Assembly: GCA_900544885.1 (NCBI GenBank)
Contig: UQWU01000010.1
Span: 1 to 41,409 of the forward strand
Length of the DNA stretch: 41,409 nt
Direction: 5' to 3'
Origin: an uncultured Phascolarctobacterium sp.
GTDB lineage: Bacteria; Bacillota; Negativicutes; Acidaminococcales; Acidaminococcaceae
Position 1 is the stretch's first letter; each line of letters starts with the position of its first letter. Shown one piece after another: positions 33,038-40,286 of the stretch. The notes under the pieces were generated by a model. The model saw only the letters and a list, made by a program, of their open reading frames with translations. It had not been told where the DNA came from and did not search any database. Position numbers and translations under genes: made by a program.

Positions 33038-34072
33038 TTATTTATCCATAACTCTCTTACGGAATTCTTCTTTGATTTCAGCATTATTGTTAGCCAGTTT
33101 TGCCCAATCAACTTTAACTCTGTTTTCAACCAAAGTCTTAGTTTCAGGAGCACCTGTAGGAGCAGGAACGTCACCGCGAACAGAGTGCATCCAGCCTTTA
33201 ACAACTGCTTGCTGACCTTCTTTAGACAGCCACCAGTCAACCAAAGCTTTAGCACCATCTTTATTAGCACTAGCTTCAAAAATAGCAATAGGAGACGGAA
33301 CCATGATTACGCCATCAGTCGGATAAGAAACCTTCAAAGGCTCTTTTTTGGTATTAGCCAATTTCAAAATATTTTCTTCCAGAATAATAGCAGCAGCATA
33401 TTCACCGGTTAACAATTTATTTTGAATAGCAGAGTTACCTTCTTCAACACGGATATCGTTAGCTTTTAATTTATCAAAATATTCCCAACCATATTTATCT
33501 GCCAAAGCACCTACAGTTACATAAGCAGTGCCGGATAACATCGGGTTAGGCATAGCAATTTTGCCTTTCCATTTCGGATCTGTCAAATCCTGCCAGGATT
33601 TAGGAGCATCCTCTGCTTTTAATTTATCGGAATTATAAGCAATGATCATATTACTAATACGAACAGCAGTCCAGGCACCATCTTTATCTTTATCACTGAT
33701 TACATTTTTAGCTTCCGGAGAAACATAATGCATCAACAATTTTTGTTCATCCAATTTCAGATAATAGGACGGATCAGCTACCATTAAAGCATCAGCAGCA
33801 ATTTTATTAGCTTTGATTTCACCAGTAATTTTAGTTACAACTTTTTCAGTACCACCTTGGAACCAGCTAACTTTCATATTAGGAAATGCTTTTTGAACAT
33901 TAGGTTTGCACATATTATCAATGATATCAGGATAAATAGATGTGTAAACCATCACATTACCAGTAGGACCACCTTTAGTGTTATCAGCTTGTTTATCCCC
34001 ACCGCAACCGGTTAAAGCAACGGACATAGCCAAAATAGCGGCTGCACCAAGCATCCATTTTAATTTTTTCAT
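33038..34072 (-). CDS. ABC-type solute-binding lipoprotein (FbpA/AfuA family), operon copy
   Basis: A 344-residue protein with a lipoprotein signal (lipobox LTGC, acylated Cys23). Type II binding-protein features: VMVYTSIYPDI at the start of the first lobe, VSWFQGGTEKVVTKI, DALMVADPSYYLKL, PKSWQDLTDPKWKGKIAMPNP, and EEGNSAIQNKLLTGEYAAAIILE. The family includes Fe3+, thiamine, 2-aminoethylphosphonate and sugar-phosphate binders. The double tyrosine used for Fe3+ in FbpA (late in the sequence) is missing; the only YY is at 103-104, so the substrate is open. The ATG at 34072 has AAAGGAG nine bases upstream; twelve extra upstream codons are rejected. First gene of the importer operon. Confidence 0.88.
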   Translation of the reverse strand: MKKLKWMLGAAAILAMSVALTGCGGDKQADNTKGGPTGNVMVYTSIYPDIIDNMCKPNVQKAFPNMKVSWFQGGTEKVVTKITGEIKANKIAADALMVADPSYYLKLDEQKLLMHYVSPEAKNVISDKDKDGAWTAVRISNMIIAYNSDKLKAEDAPKSWQDLTDPKWKGKIAMPNPMLSGTAYVTVGALADKYGWEYFDKLKANDIRVEEGNSAIQNKLLTGEYAAAIILEENILKLANTKKEPLKVSYPTDGVIMVPSPIAIFEASANKDGAKALVDWWLSKEGQQAVVKGWMHSVRGDVPAPTGAPETKTLVENRVKVDWAKLANNNAEIKEEFRKRVMDK

Positions 34073-34118
34073 TGAAAATACACTCCTTTTTTTACTAATC
34101 AAATTCATTGCAACTTTT

Positions 34119-34159
34119 AGTGTAAAAGTATTTATACACTGCCATATAAATTCGCTAAA
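34119..34159 (-). promoter_or_regulatory. Candidate promoter and operator of the importer operon
   Basis: Minus strand: TTTAGC (34159-34154), 17-base spacer, TATAAA (34136-34131). The inverted repeat AGTGTA-N10-TACACT (34119-34140) covers the -10 hexamer, where a repressor would block RNA polymerase. Confidence 0.4.
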
Positions 34160-34284
34160 ATAATGATTTTCACCTGCTTACATTTTACATAAATTTAGTC
34201 TTAATTTAACATTTTGTGTTACCTTGTTACATATAAAAAAATACATTCCCCCACAGTATTACATTTGACGTTTTTTGTCCTGCA

Positions 34285-34301
34285 GGGACTTCTATAGTCC
34301 C
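34285..34301. other. Small perfect hairpin in the 282-base gap before the importer operon
   Basis: GGGACT-TCTAT-AGTCCC. It has no T-run and no gene follows closely. The rest of the 34073-34354 gap holds the importer promoter, the FkbM terminator and AT-rich sequence in which I see no gene. Confidence 0.5.
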
Positions 34302-34317
34302 ATTGCAAAAAGGTAAA

Positions 34318-34346
34318 ATAAAAACTGCCCGTAGGCAGTTTTTTCA
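34318..34346 (-). terminator. Terminator of the FkbM methyltransferase gene
   Basis: Stem AAAACTGCC / GGCAGTTTT with a CGTA-type loop, T-rich on both sides (minus: TTTTTATTTT). Confidence 0.88.
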
Positions 34347-34354
34347 CTTCATTA

Positions 34355-35437
34355 TTAAATATGACAAAGAAAATTTAATTCCCAAGCCGGCACATAAGGA
34401 TGTTTACGTAAATAAATCTTATAATCAGGTACTAGCTGCCATAACAATAACGGCAAGCGGAATAAATCTACATCATAATGATACGCGGCAATAAACATTT
34501 TAGGTTTCTCCCGACTAATAGCATGCTTACCACCAGTAATAGCCTGAACCTCAGCACCCTCTACGTCCATTTTTATATAATTAACAGTACTGTTTCCTAC
34601 AAGTGCATCAATGGTAGTAACAGGTACAGTTTTTTTCTGCACACCTAAGAAAGTGGACTGACGCCCTCCGCTATCACTAAAGCTTAAAGCACCTATTTCA
34701 TTCCAAATACCGCTTTCAAATACTTCTATAGCCAAGCCTCTATCTTGCAAACTCTCTGCTAAAGCTCGTAATTTGCGGCAATTACGACGATCAGGTTCTA
34801 CAGCCAAAATTTTTTGCCACTTATAGTCAGTCAGTACACCAAATTCCTGAATTGTATCACCATTATATGCACCTAAATCAAGGTAGGTTTCTGTATTACT
34901 CCAAGTAAATATGTTTTTTAAATCATCCGTACGCTGAGTTGCACAGTCAAACAAGTAAGAAATCTTTCCACTAAGTTTATAATTTAAAGTATCTGCAAAT
35001 ACCTTACGGGAAGTATCATCAGCTAATTGTGTATAAACCTGCTGTAATTCTGTTTCATGCTTTACTAACCACGCTAAACTTACCGTTTCTTCTTCGCCAA
35101 ACAAAGATAAATGCGGTGCCACAACCTCTTGTTCAGCAGTTAGCTCGCGGAAACGTGCCAACACCGGTTCGCTTTCACTAGCAAAAGCAATAACTACAAG
35201 TAAATCCTTTCCCAATCTTGCTTTAATAGCATCATAACGTTCTACAGTAAAACCGCGAAACTGTTGTCCGCGGACAAACTCATCACTGGCAAATACACCT
35301 TGAACCTTAACATTATGCACTTCGCACCAATCTAAAATCTTATCCGCACCATTGCCCATACCATATAAAACAATTGGTTTAGCAGTATGTTCTATGATTT
35401 CCCAGACACTTTGTTTTTCTATCATAAAATCTAGCAT
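34355..35437 (-). CDS. FkbM-family SAM-dependent methyltransferase with N-terminal Rossmann-like domain
   Basis: A 360-residue cytoplasmic protein. Residues 1-100 look like a small nucleotide-binding fold (PIVLYGMGNGADKIL then VQGVFASDEFV, typical of sugar-modifying proteins). The C-terminal part is an FkbM-type methyltransferase: YLDLGAYNGDTIQEF (SAM site), LAVEPDRRNCRKL, VTTIDAL and YIKMDVEGAEVQAITGG. FkbM enzymes O-methylate polyketides and many surface glycans. No glycan genes surround it. The ATG at 35437 sits behind GGAGGA; the 13 further upstream codons of the frame overlap that site and are rejected. It is divergent from a DtxR-type regulator. Confidence 0.88.
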   Translation of the reverse strand: MLDFMIEKQSVWEIIEHTAKPIVLYGMGNGADKILDWCEVHNVKVQGVFASDEFVRGQQFRGFTVERYDAIKARLGKDLLVVIAFASESEPVLARFRELTAEQEVVAPHLSLFGEEETVSLAWLVKHETELQQVYTQLADDTSRKVFADTLNYKLSGKISYLFDCATQRTDDLKNIFTWSNTETYLDLGAYNGDTIQEFGVLTDYKWQKILAVEPDRRNCRKLRALAESLQDRGLAIEVFESGIWNEIGALSFSDSGGRQSTFLGVQKKTVPVTTIDALVGNSTVNYIKMDVEGAEVQAITGGKHAISREKPKMFIAAYHYDVDLFRLPLLLWQLVPDYKIYLRKHPYVPAWELNFLCHI

Positions 35438-35480
35438 AACACATATTCCTCCATAGTTATTTCTTATATTATACACTATC

Positions 35481-35502
35481 TTATCACAACTAAATATGAT
35501 AA
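35481..35502. promoter_or_regulatory. Inverted repeat in the FkbM/dtxR divergent region
   Basis: TTATCA-N10-TGATAA lies between the two divergent genes. A minus-strand TATAAT (35473-35468) and a plus-strand TATAAT (35510-35515) flank it, so one bound regulator could control both directions. It does not match the DtxR or MntR consensus closely. Confidence 0.4.
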
Positions 35503-35541
35503 AATAAATTATAATATAAACTACATCAGGGGGTCTAGATT

Positions 35542-35919
35542 ATGGCACTACTTGAATCCGGCGAAAATTATCTTGAAACAATTTTAGTTTTGACAAAGAA
35601 AAACGGCAGCGTCCGTTCTATAGATATCGCAGAAGCTTTAGAATTTACTAAAGCCAGCGTCAGCCGTGCTATGAGCATCTTAAAACGTGATAACTTTATC
35701 ATTATGGAGCCTGACGGCCGTATCCTGCTTACTAAAGAAGGACAAAAAAAAGCCGCTGCTGTCTATGACAGACATTTAACATTAACTACATTTATTCATG
35801 AATATTTAGGGGTGGATGCAGAAATTGCCGAAAAAGATGCCTGCCGCATCGAGCATATCATCAGCCCCGAAACTATGGCTGCTATTAAAGCCAAAATGCA
35901 TACAAAAAATAAAATTTAA
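35542..35919 (+). CDS. DtxR/MntR-family metal-dependent transcriptional regulator
   Basis: A 125-residue protein. The N-terminal winged helix (SGENYLETIL, then IAEALEFTKASVSRAMSILKRDNFI) is followed by the dimerisation helices YDRHLTLTTFIHEYLGV and DACRIEHIISPE. His78, Cys101, Glu104 and His105 match the H...C-x-x-E-H metal site of DtxR/IdeR (iron type); MntR has Glu where Cys101 stands. There is no SH3-like C-terminal domain, so it is a short form. Asn9 replaces the first-site Met/Asp, so affinity could differ. It has an AGGGGG site, lies 15 bases before a secreted orphan protein, and both probably form one transcript. Target genes probably include metal uptake genes nearby. Confidence 0.87.
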   Translation: MALLESGENYLETILVLTKKNGSVRSIDIAEALEFTKASVSRAMSILKRDNFIIMEPDGRILLTKEGQKKAAAVYDRHLTLTTFIHEYLGVDAEIAEKDACRIEHIISPETMAAIKAKMHTKNKI

Positions 35920-35934
35920 CAAAGAAGGTGTAAT

Positions 35935-36573
35935 ATGAAAAAAACGGTAACTCTCATTATAACTCTTATCTTACTTTGCTTGGCAATGACCGCCGCTGCT
36001 GCAAAACCTTATTTTCATCCTGATTACAAATTAAATTCTGTGCGTGAAATTAAGCTTACAGACATAGACGATAGTGAGAATATACCGGAAAACAATTTTA
36101 CACCGGATAAAACAGCCGCTACTAAAACATTAAGTGCATTTCTGGAAGCCGCTGGCAAGAAAAAGCTGATTGTCACTGATTTACGTGAAGAAAGCTTACA
36201 AGCACAAGCCGGAGAAAAAAATTATGCACCTAAAGCAGTAGAGCTGCGTATTTCTATCAATACCTTCGGTTATAAAACCTTTGAAGTTCCCGGATATTAT
36301 AAAACCATAACTGTCAACGAAACTCGTCATTATTACGACTATAACGGTGTCTTACACAGCTATACAGTTCCTGTAGATAAACAAGAATGGCAGCCTGGTT
36401 ATAAATATAAAAACGCTTATCTCGATTTAGTATATAATTTCTATGATATCAATACCGGCGAATTAATTGCATCTTTCGCTGACAGCCGTGCCCGTGAATA
36501 CGAAGTGTATCCTGAAAGAGGTATGCTCGGTCGTTCAGCTAAAGAATGTGTCAAAAAAATTTTTAAACAGTAA
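35935..36573 (+). CDS. Secreted protein of unknown function
   Basis: A 212-residue protein I do not recognise. A signal peptide (residues 1-22, cleavage near AAA-AKP) sends it to the periplasm; no lipobox is present. The body has several beta-strand-like stretches rich in Tyr (FGYKTFEVPGYYKTI, then RHYYDYNGVLHSY and NAYLDLVYNFYDI), and the end (SAKECVKKIFKQ) resembles small envelope proteins such as the DUF4136 type, a weak resemblance only. It shares a transcript with the DtxR-type regulator (15-base gap) and ends in a terminator, so it may be a metal-responsive envelope protein. One Cys only. Confidence 0.8.
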   Translation: MKKTVTLIITLILLCLAMTAAAAKPYFHPDYKLNSVREIKLTDIDDSENIPENNFTPDKTAATKTLSAFLEAAGKKKLIVTDLREESLQAQAGEKNYAPKAVELRISINTFGYKTFEVPGYYKTITVNETRHYYDYNGVLHSYTVPVDKQEWQPGYKYKNAYLDLVYNFYDINTGELIASFADSRAREYEVYPERGMLGRSAKECVKKIFKQ

Positions 36574-36581
36574 ATTCCTCT

Positions 36582-36615
36582 AAAGGTTGTCTTATCAAGA
36601 CAACCTTTATTTTTA
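36582..36615 (+). terminator. Terminator of the dtxR-orphan unit
   Basis: Stem AAAGGTTGTCTT / AAGACAACCTTT, three-base loop, then ATTTTTATT. Confidence 0.9.
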
Positions 36616-36617
36616 TT

Positions 36618-36639
36618 ATAATTTCATAATAGAAATTAT
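36618..36639. promoter_or_regulatory. Palindromic candidate operator upstream of the exported CbiK gene
   Basis: Perfect 8-base arms ATAATTTC and GAAATTAT with six bases between. It lies 12 bases upstream of the -35 hexamer. The A/T pattern with repeated ATAAT units resembles Fur-type boxes, but a match to a specific regulator cannot be shown. Confidence 0.45.
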
Positions 36640-36650
36640 TCTTAATATCA

Positions 36651-36678
36651 TTGACATCTTAATAATAAGTGATATAAT
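36651..36678 (+). promoter_or_regulatory. Near-consensus promoter of the exported CbiK gene
   Basis: TTGACA (36651-36656), 16-base spacer, TATAAT (36673-36678): both hexamers match consensus exactly. The leader of about 80 bases contains two overlapping, mutually exclusive stems (AGTAG/CTACT, 36686-36704, and TAGAC/GTCTA, 36688-36722). No cobalamin riboswitch was recognised. Confidence 0.8.
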
Positions 36679-36767
36679 CTTAATAAGTAGACCAGTTAAC
36701 TACTAAAGTATAAATTAGTCTATTGTTTATTCATTACATATTCTTATGTTAAAGGAGTGTTTATTCT

Positions 36768-37760
36768 ATGAAATCCTTGAAAAAATTTGCCGTTGCCTCT
36801 ATGACCTGCGCAGCTCTGCTCGGTTTTGCTGCCACCTCTTATGCAGCATATCAACTCAGTGACGAAGTAAAAGATGCTACTCCGGCTTTACTCCAAGCAT
36901 CCCAAATCGGTGTAAAAACTAACATCAACAAAGATATGGCTAACCTGCCTGATAAAGATGCTATTGTAGTAATGAGCTTTGGTACCACCTTCAAGGATAC
37001 TCGTGCAAAAACTATTGAAGCAACTGTTGACGCAATCAAAGCTGCTCATCCTGGTGTAAAAGTAGTTACTGCTTTCACCTCTCATATCATTATCGACCGC
37101 GTTAAAGCTAACGAAGGCCTGAATATTCCTACCCCGGAAGAAGCTTTAGCTCAACTGAAAAAAGAAGGCTACACTCGTGTTGCACTGACCTCTTTGGATA
37201 TCATTCCTGGCATGGAATATGCTTATAAAGACGCAGTTTACAACCTGCATAAAAACGATTTCAAAAAAATGACTTTCGGTACTCCGCTGATGTACTGGCA
37301 AGGTCAAGAAGGTCAAGCTGATGATATCACTGCTACCATGCAAGCACTGTCCACCCAATTCCCGAAACTGGGCAAAAAAGATGCTGTTTTGGTAATGGCT
37401 CATGGTACTCCGCATCCGTCCAACGCTTACTATGCAGTAATGCAAGACCGTTTGAACGAACTCGGTTACAACAATGTACTGATTTTCTCCGTTGAAGGTT
37501 GGCCGCATCTGGATACCGTAATTCCGCAACTGAAAGCTAAAGGCATTAAAAACGTTACTTTGATGCCGCTGATGATGGTTGCAGGTGACCATGCTAACAA
37601 CGATATGGCTGGTGACGAACCCGATTCCTTCAAATCCATCCTGCAAAAAGAAGGCTTCAAAGTTAATACCTATATCCATGGCTTAGGTGAAAACGCAGCC
37701 GTTCAAAAACTGTTTGTAGAAAAAGCTAACGAATCTTGGGACGCTCTGCAAGCAAAATAA
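36768..37760 (+). CDS. cbiK: Exported CbiK-type tetrapyrrole chelatase
   Basis: A 330-residue chelatase of the CbiK family, which inserts Co2+ (or Fe2+) into sirohydrochlorin. Unlike ordinary CbiK it has a signal peptide (KKFAVASMTCAALLGFAA, cleavage near SYA-AY) and a further 35-residue linker before the fold starts at AIVVMSFGTTF. Catalytic histidines are His212 (MAHGTPHPS) and His275 (VAGDHANNDM). His94 and His106 are absent from the cytoplasmic copy and are candidates for a haem ligand such as that of the periplasmic CbiK of Desulfovibrio vulgaris. Leu codons are mostly CTG, unlike neighbours, and the promoter is near consensus, both signs of high expression. An AAAGGAG site precedes the ATG. 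A terminator separates it from the second cbiK. Confidence 0.9.
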   Translation: MKSLKKFAVASMTCAALLGFAATSYAAYQLSDEVKDATPALLQASQIGVKTNINKDMANLPDKDAIVVMSFGTTFKDTRAKTIEATVDAIKAAHPGVKVVTAFTSHIIIDRVKANEGLNIPTPEEALAQLKKEGYTRVALTSLDIIPGMEYAYKDAVYNLHKNDFKKMTFGTPLMYWQGQEGQADDITATMQALSTQFPKLGKKDAVLVMAHGTPHPSNAYYAVMQDRLNELGYNNVLIFSVEGWPHLDTVIPQLKAKGIKNVTLMPLMMVAGDHANNDMAGDEPDSFKSILQKEGFKVNTYIHGLGENAAVQKLFVEKANESWDALQAK

Positions 37761-37784
37761 TCAGCACTAAAATCTGCTAACTTC

Positions 37785-37820
37785 AAACTCTCCGTTCACC
37801 AATCTGAGCGGAGAGTTTTT
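37785..37820 (+). terminator. Terminator between the two cbiK genes
   Basis: Stem AAACTCTCCG / CGGAGAGTTT with a 14-base loop, then TTTTT-C. It makes the two chelatases separate units or attenuates read-through. Confidence 0.88.
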
Positions 37821-37882
37821 CATATCATAAAACTTATCATGTTATAATAAAATAAAAACAAAATCAAAAGAGGTGTTAAATA

Positions 37883-38701
37883 ATGCATAATAAAAAAGCC
37901 ATTGTTGTCATCAGCTTCGGTTCTACCTTTGACGATACTAGAACTAAAGATATCGGCGGTATTGAGGCTGCTATTGCAAATGCTTTCCCCGCCTATGACC
38001 AATATCGTGCCTTTACTTCCAATATTATACGTAAACGACTAGCAGCTAGAGGCATTATGATTGACGATCCTGAAGCTATACTGCAAAAACTCCAAGAGCA
38101 AGGCTATAAGGAAATTTTTCTGCAACCTACTCATTTATTACATGGAGAAGAATTTGAACAAAAAATTCTTACATTAAAAACTAAATTCGCTGATAAATTC
38201 CAACGCATCATCATCGGCGAACCACTTATTTATACTGCTGATGACTATCAGCTGTTAGTAGCTGCCTTAAAAGCCCATGCTGCTGATACTAAAGAGAATG
38301 AAGGTATTGTCTTCATGGGGCATGGTACTCCCCGTGCCAACAATCAGGCTCATGGCTATACCTATGTAAAGCTTCAAGAGCTTTTTGACGAATTAAAGCT
38401 TCCCTTCTTAGTCGGTACTGTTGAAGATGAAGATACCCCTAACTTTGCTGAAGTACTGCAAAAAATTCAGGACCGCGGCTATAAGCATGTTCATCTTTAT
38501 CCTTTAATGGTAGTTGCAGGTGACCATGCTAATAATGATATGTATGGCGATGAACCAGATAGCTGGAAGTCCCAGATTGAAGCTTTAGGAGTTAGTACAA
38601 CAGGTCATTTAAATGGTATAGGTAGATATGCCTCTGTACAAGCTCTCTACGTACAGCACATTTTAAGAGTTTTGTCCATGTTAAAAGCACATCAACAATA
38701 A
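37883..38701 (+). CDS. cbiK: Cytoplasmic CbiK-type sirohydrochlorin cobaltochelatase
   Basis: A 272-residue anaerobic-type chelatase without signal peptide; length fits Salmonella CbiK. AIVVISFGSTFDDTR opens the fold. Catalytic His147 (FMGHGTPR) and His215 (VAGDHANND) correspond to the two metal-handling histidines of the family. The typical QPTHLLHGEEFE segment is present. Insertion of cobalt into sirohydrochlorin commits it to cobalamin; iron insertion would lead to sirohaem. Its Leu codons are the usual TTA/CTT mix of this genome, in contrast with the exported copy. No other cobalamin or sirohaem gene is in the window. A terminator follows. Confidence 0.92.
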   Translation: MHNKKAIVVISFGSTFDDTRTKDIGGIEAAIANAFPAYDQYRAFTSNIIRKRLAARGIMIDDPEAILQKLQEQGYKEIFLQPTHLLHGEEFEQKILTLKTKFADKFQRIIIGEPLIYTADDYQLLVAALKAHAADTKENEGIVFMGHGTPRANNQAHGYTYVKLQELFDELKLPFLVGTVEDEDTPNFAEVLQKIQDRGYKHVHLYPLMVVAGDHANNDMYGDEPDSWKSQIEALGVSTTGHLNGIGRYASVQALYVQHILRVLSMLKAHQQ

Positions 38702-38711
38702 CATTATTTAC

Positions 38712-38757
38712 AAAAACCTGTTTCTTCTGTTTTTTTTACATCAAGAAACAGGTTTTT
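38712..38757 (+). terminator. Terminator after the cytoplasmic cbiK
   Basis: Stem AAAACCTGTTTCTT / AAGAAACAGGTTTT with a T-rich 16-base loop, followed by a short T tail. Confidence 0.85.
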
Positions 38758-38760
38758 ATA

Positions 38761-38790
38761 TTGCCCACGTTTATGAACGTATGCTATAAT
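38761..38790 (+). promoter_or_regulatory. Promoter of the DcuC-type gene with inverted repeat in the spacer
   Basis: TTGCCC (38761-38766), 18-base spacer, TATAAT (38785-38790) preceded by TGC (extended -10). ACGTT-TATG-AACGT (38767-38780) sits between the hexamers, an effective position for a repressor. Confidence 0.6.
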
Positions 38791-38841
38791 AGACTTACCT
38801 TAATTTTGCAAGTTAAAATATGAGAAGAAAGGATGTTGCAA

Positions 38842-40212
38842 ATGGGTGTTGTTATTTCTGCAATCGTTACTTTTTGGGTTGCCTATCTAATCTACAAAAA
38901 GTACAAACCACAACCGATTCTGTTTCTCGGTGGTATGATTTTAATGTACATAGCTGCAGTTTTCGGCTATGGTCAAATCTTAGATGCTAAAGCCACTACA
39001 GGCTCTCTCTTCTTTGATGCATTCGAATTTATCCGTAAAACCTTCAGTTCCAATGTTGGTAACCTCGGTCTGAACATCATGGCTGTAGGTGCATTCGCTA
39101 AATACATGGATAAAATCGGTGCTTCCGGTGCCTTGGTTCGTTTGACTATCAGACCTTTAATGACACTGAAATCCCCTTATTTGGTTATGTCCTTAACCTG
39201 GATTGTTGGTATGCTGATTGGTCTGTGCATTAACAGTGCTTCCGGCCTGGCAATGCTCTTAATGGTTACCATGTTCCCTATTTTGGTTGGTCTTGGTGTA
39301 AGCCGTCTTTCCGCAACTGCAGCAGTTGCAACCACTCTGTGCTTCGACTGGAGCCCCAGTGATGCAGGTACCATCCTGTCTGCTGAAACTGCAGGTCTGA
39401 ATCCTGTATACTACTGGAGCCATTATCAAGTACCTATCGTTGCCGTAGCTTTCGTAGTTGTAGGTATTCTCCACTATGTAACTCAAAAATACATGGATAA
39501 ACGTGATGGCCACGTAGTAAAACCTGTTGAAATAGAAACCTCTAAAAACGATGCTTTTATCGCTCCTACCTGGTATGCTATTCTCCCGGTTATTCCTCTG
39601 GCATTAATCCTTTGCTTCAGCTCTCTTTGGATTACCACTATTAAAATGAACATCGTTATGGCTATGTTCATCGGTCTGTTCGTTGGTATGGTTTGCGAAC
39701 TTCTCCGTACCCGTGACCCGAAAAAAGTTTGCGGCGATATTCAACACTTCTTTGATGGCTTAGGCCTGCAAATGGCTAACGTTATCACCATGATTATTGC
39801 AGGTCAAACCTTCGCTCAAGGCTTGATTTCCATGGGTGCTATTAACGCTCTGATCGATGGCAGTAAAGGCCTCGGCTTCGGCGCAATGGCAATGATGCTG
39901 GTAATGGTTGCAATCATCGGTGTTTCCGCAGTTGTTATGGGTAGTGGTAACGCACCGTTCTTTGCTTTCGCAGCACTTACTCCTGCTGTTGCGGCACACA
40001 CCGGTCTTGCTCCGGTACTGATGCTTCTGCCGATGCACTTCGCAGCATCTATCATGCGTAACTGCTCTCCTATTACCGCAGTAATCGTAGTATCCTCCGG
40101 TATGGCAGGCATTTCCTCCTTCGATCTGGTTAAACGTACCGTAATTCCTATGGCTGGTGCTATGATTGTTACTATCGGTATGACCTTCTTCTTCTACTAC
40201 ACCGGCTATTAA
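38842..40212 (+). CDS. DcuC-family anaerobic C4-dicarboxylate transporter
   Basis: A 456-residue inner-membrane carrier with about twelve hydrophobic segments. The pattern of two inverted halves, with CINSASGLAMLLMVTMFP, LCFDWSPSDAGTILSAE, GSGNAPFFAFAALTPAVA and ASIMRNCSPITAVIVVSSGM, matches the DcuC group, which exchanges fumarate, succinate, malate or aspartate during anaerobic growth. In a succinate-using or succinate-producing Negativicute this is central metabolism. The ATG at 38842 has AAAGG nine bases upstream; an ATG three codons earlier touches that site. Codon use (many CTG, GGT, CGT) suggests strong expression. A terminator follows, but the M19 dipeptidase is next in the same direction. 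Confidence 0.85.
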   Translation: MGVVISAIVTFWVAYLIYKKYKPQPILFLGGMILMYIAAVFGYGQILDAKATTGSLFFDAFEFIRKTFSSNVGNLGLNIMAVGAFAKYMDKIGASGALVRLTIRPLMTLKSPYLVMSLTWIVGMLIGLCINSASGLAMLLMVTMFPILVGLGVSRLSATAAVATTLCFDWSPSDAGTILSAETAGLNPVYYWSHYQVPIVAVAFVVVGILHYVTQKYMDKRDGHVVKPVEIETSKNDAFIAPTWYAILPVIPLALILCFSSLWITTIKMNIVMAMFIGLFVGMVCELLRTRDPKKVCGDIQHFFDGLGLQMANVITMIIAGQTFAQGLISMGAINALIDGSKGLGFGAMAMMLVMVAIIGVSAVVMGSGNAPFFAFAALTPAVAAHTGLAPVLMLLPMHFAASIMRNCSPITAVIVVSSGMAGISSFDLVKRTVIPMAGAMIVTIGMTFFFYYTGY

Positions 40213-40249
40213 TCAGCTAGTAGAGCAAGAGTTATCCTATTAAGCTTTT

Positions 40250-40286
40250 AAAGCAGCAGTTCAATATGAGCTGCTGCTTTTATTTA
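40250..40286 (+). terminator. Terminator of the DcuC-type gene
   Basis: Stem AAAGCAGCAG-TTC / GAG-CTGCTGCTTT with a five-base loop, then T-A-TTTAT. Confidence 0.85.

Noticed and set aside
32953..33288. 111-codon minus-strand frame
   Set aside because: Same strand but another frame of the solute-binding gene at 33038-34072. Its Leu/Lys-rich translation matches no protein and it has no own start signal.
36679..36767. Cobalamin riboswitch ahead of cbiK
   Set aside because: The leader is too short (about 80 bases) and lacks the B12-box.
37146..37679. 177-codon open frame on the minus strand
   Set aside because: It is antisense to the exported cbiK, has no ribosome binding site, and its Cys/His/Phe-rich translation looks like a reverse-frame shadow of a codon-biased gene.
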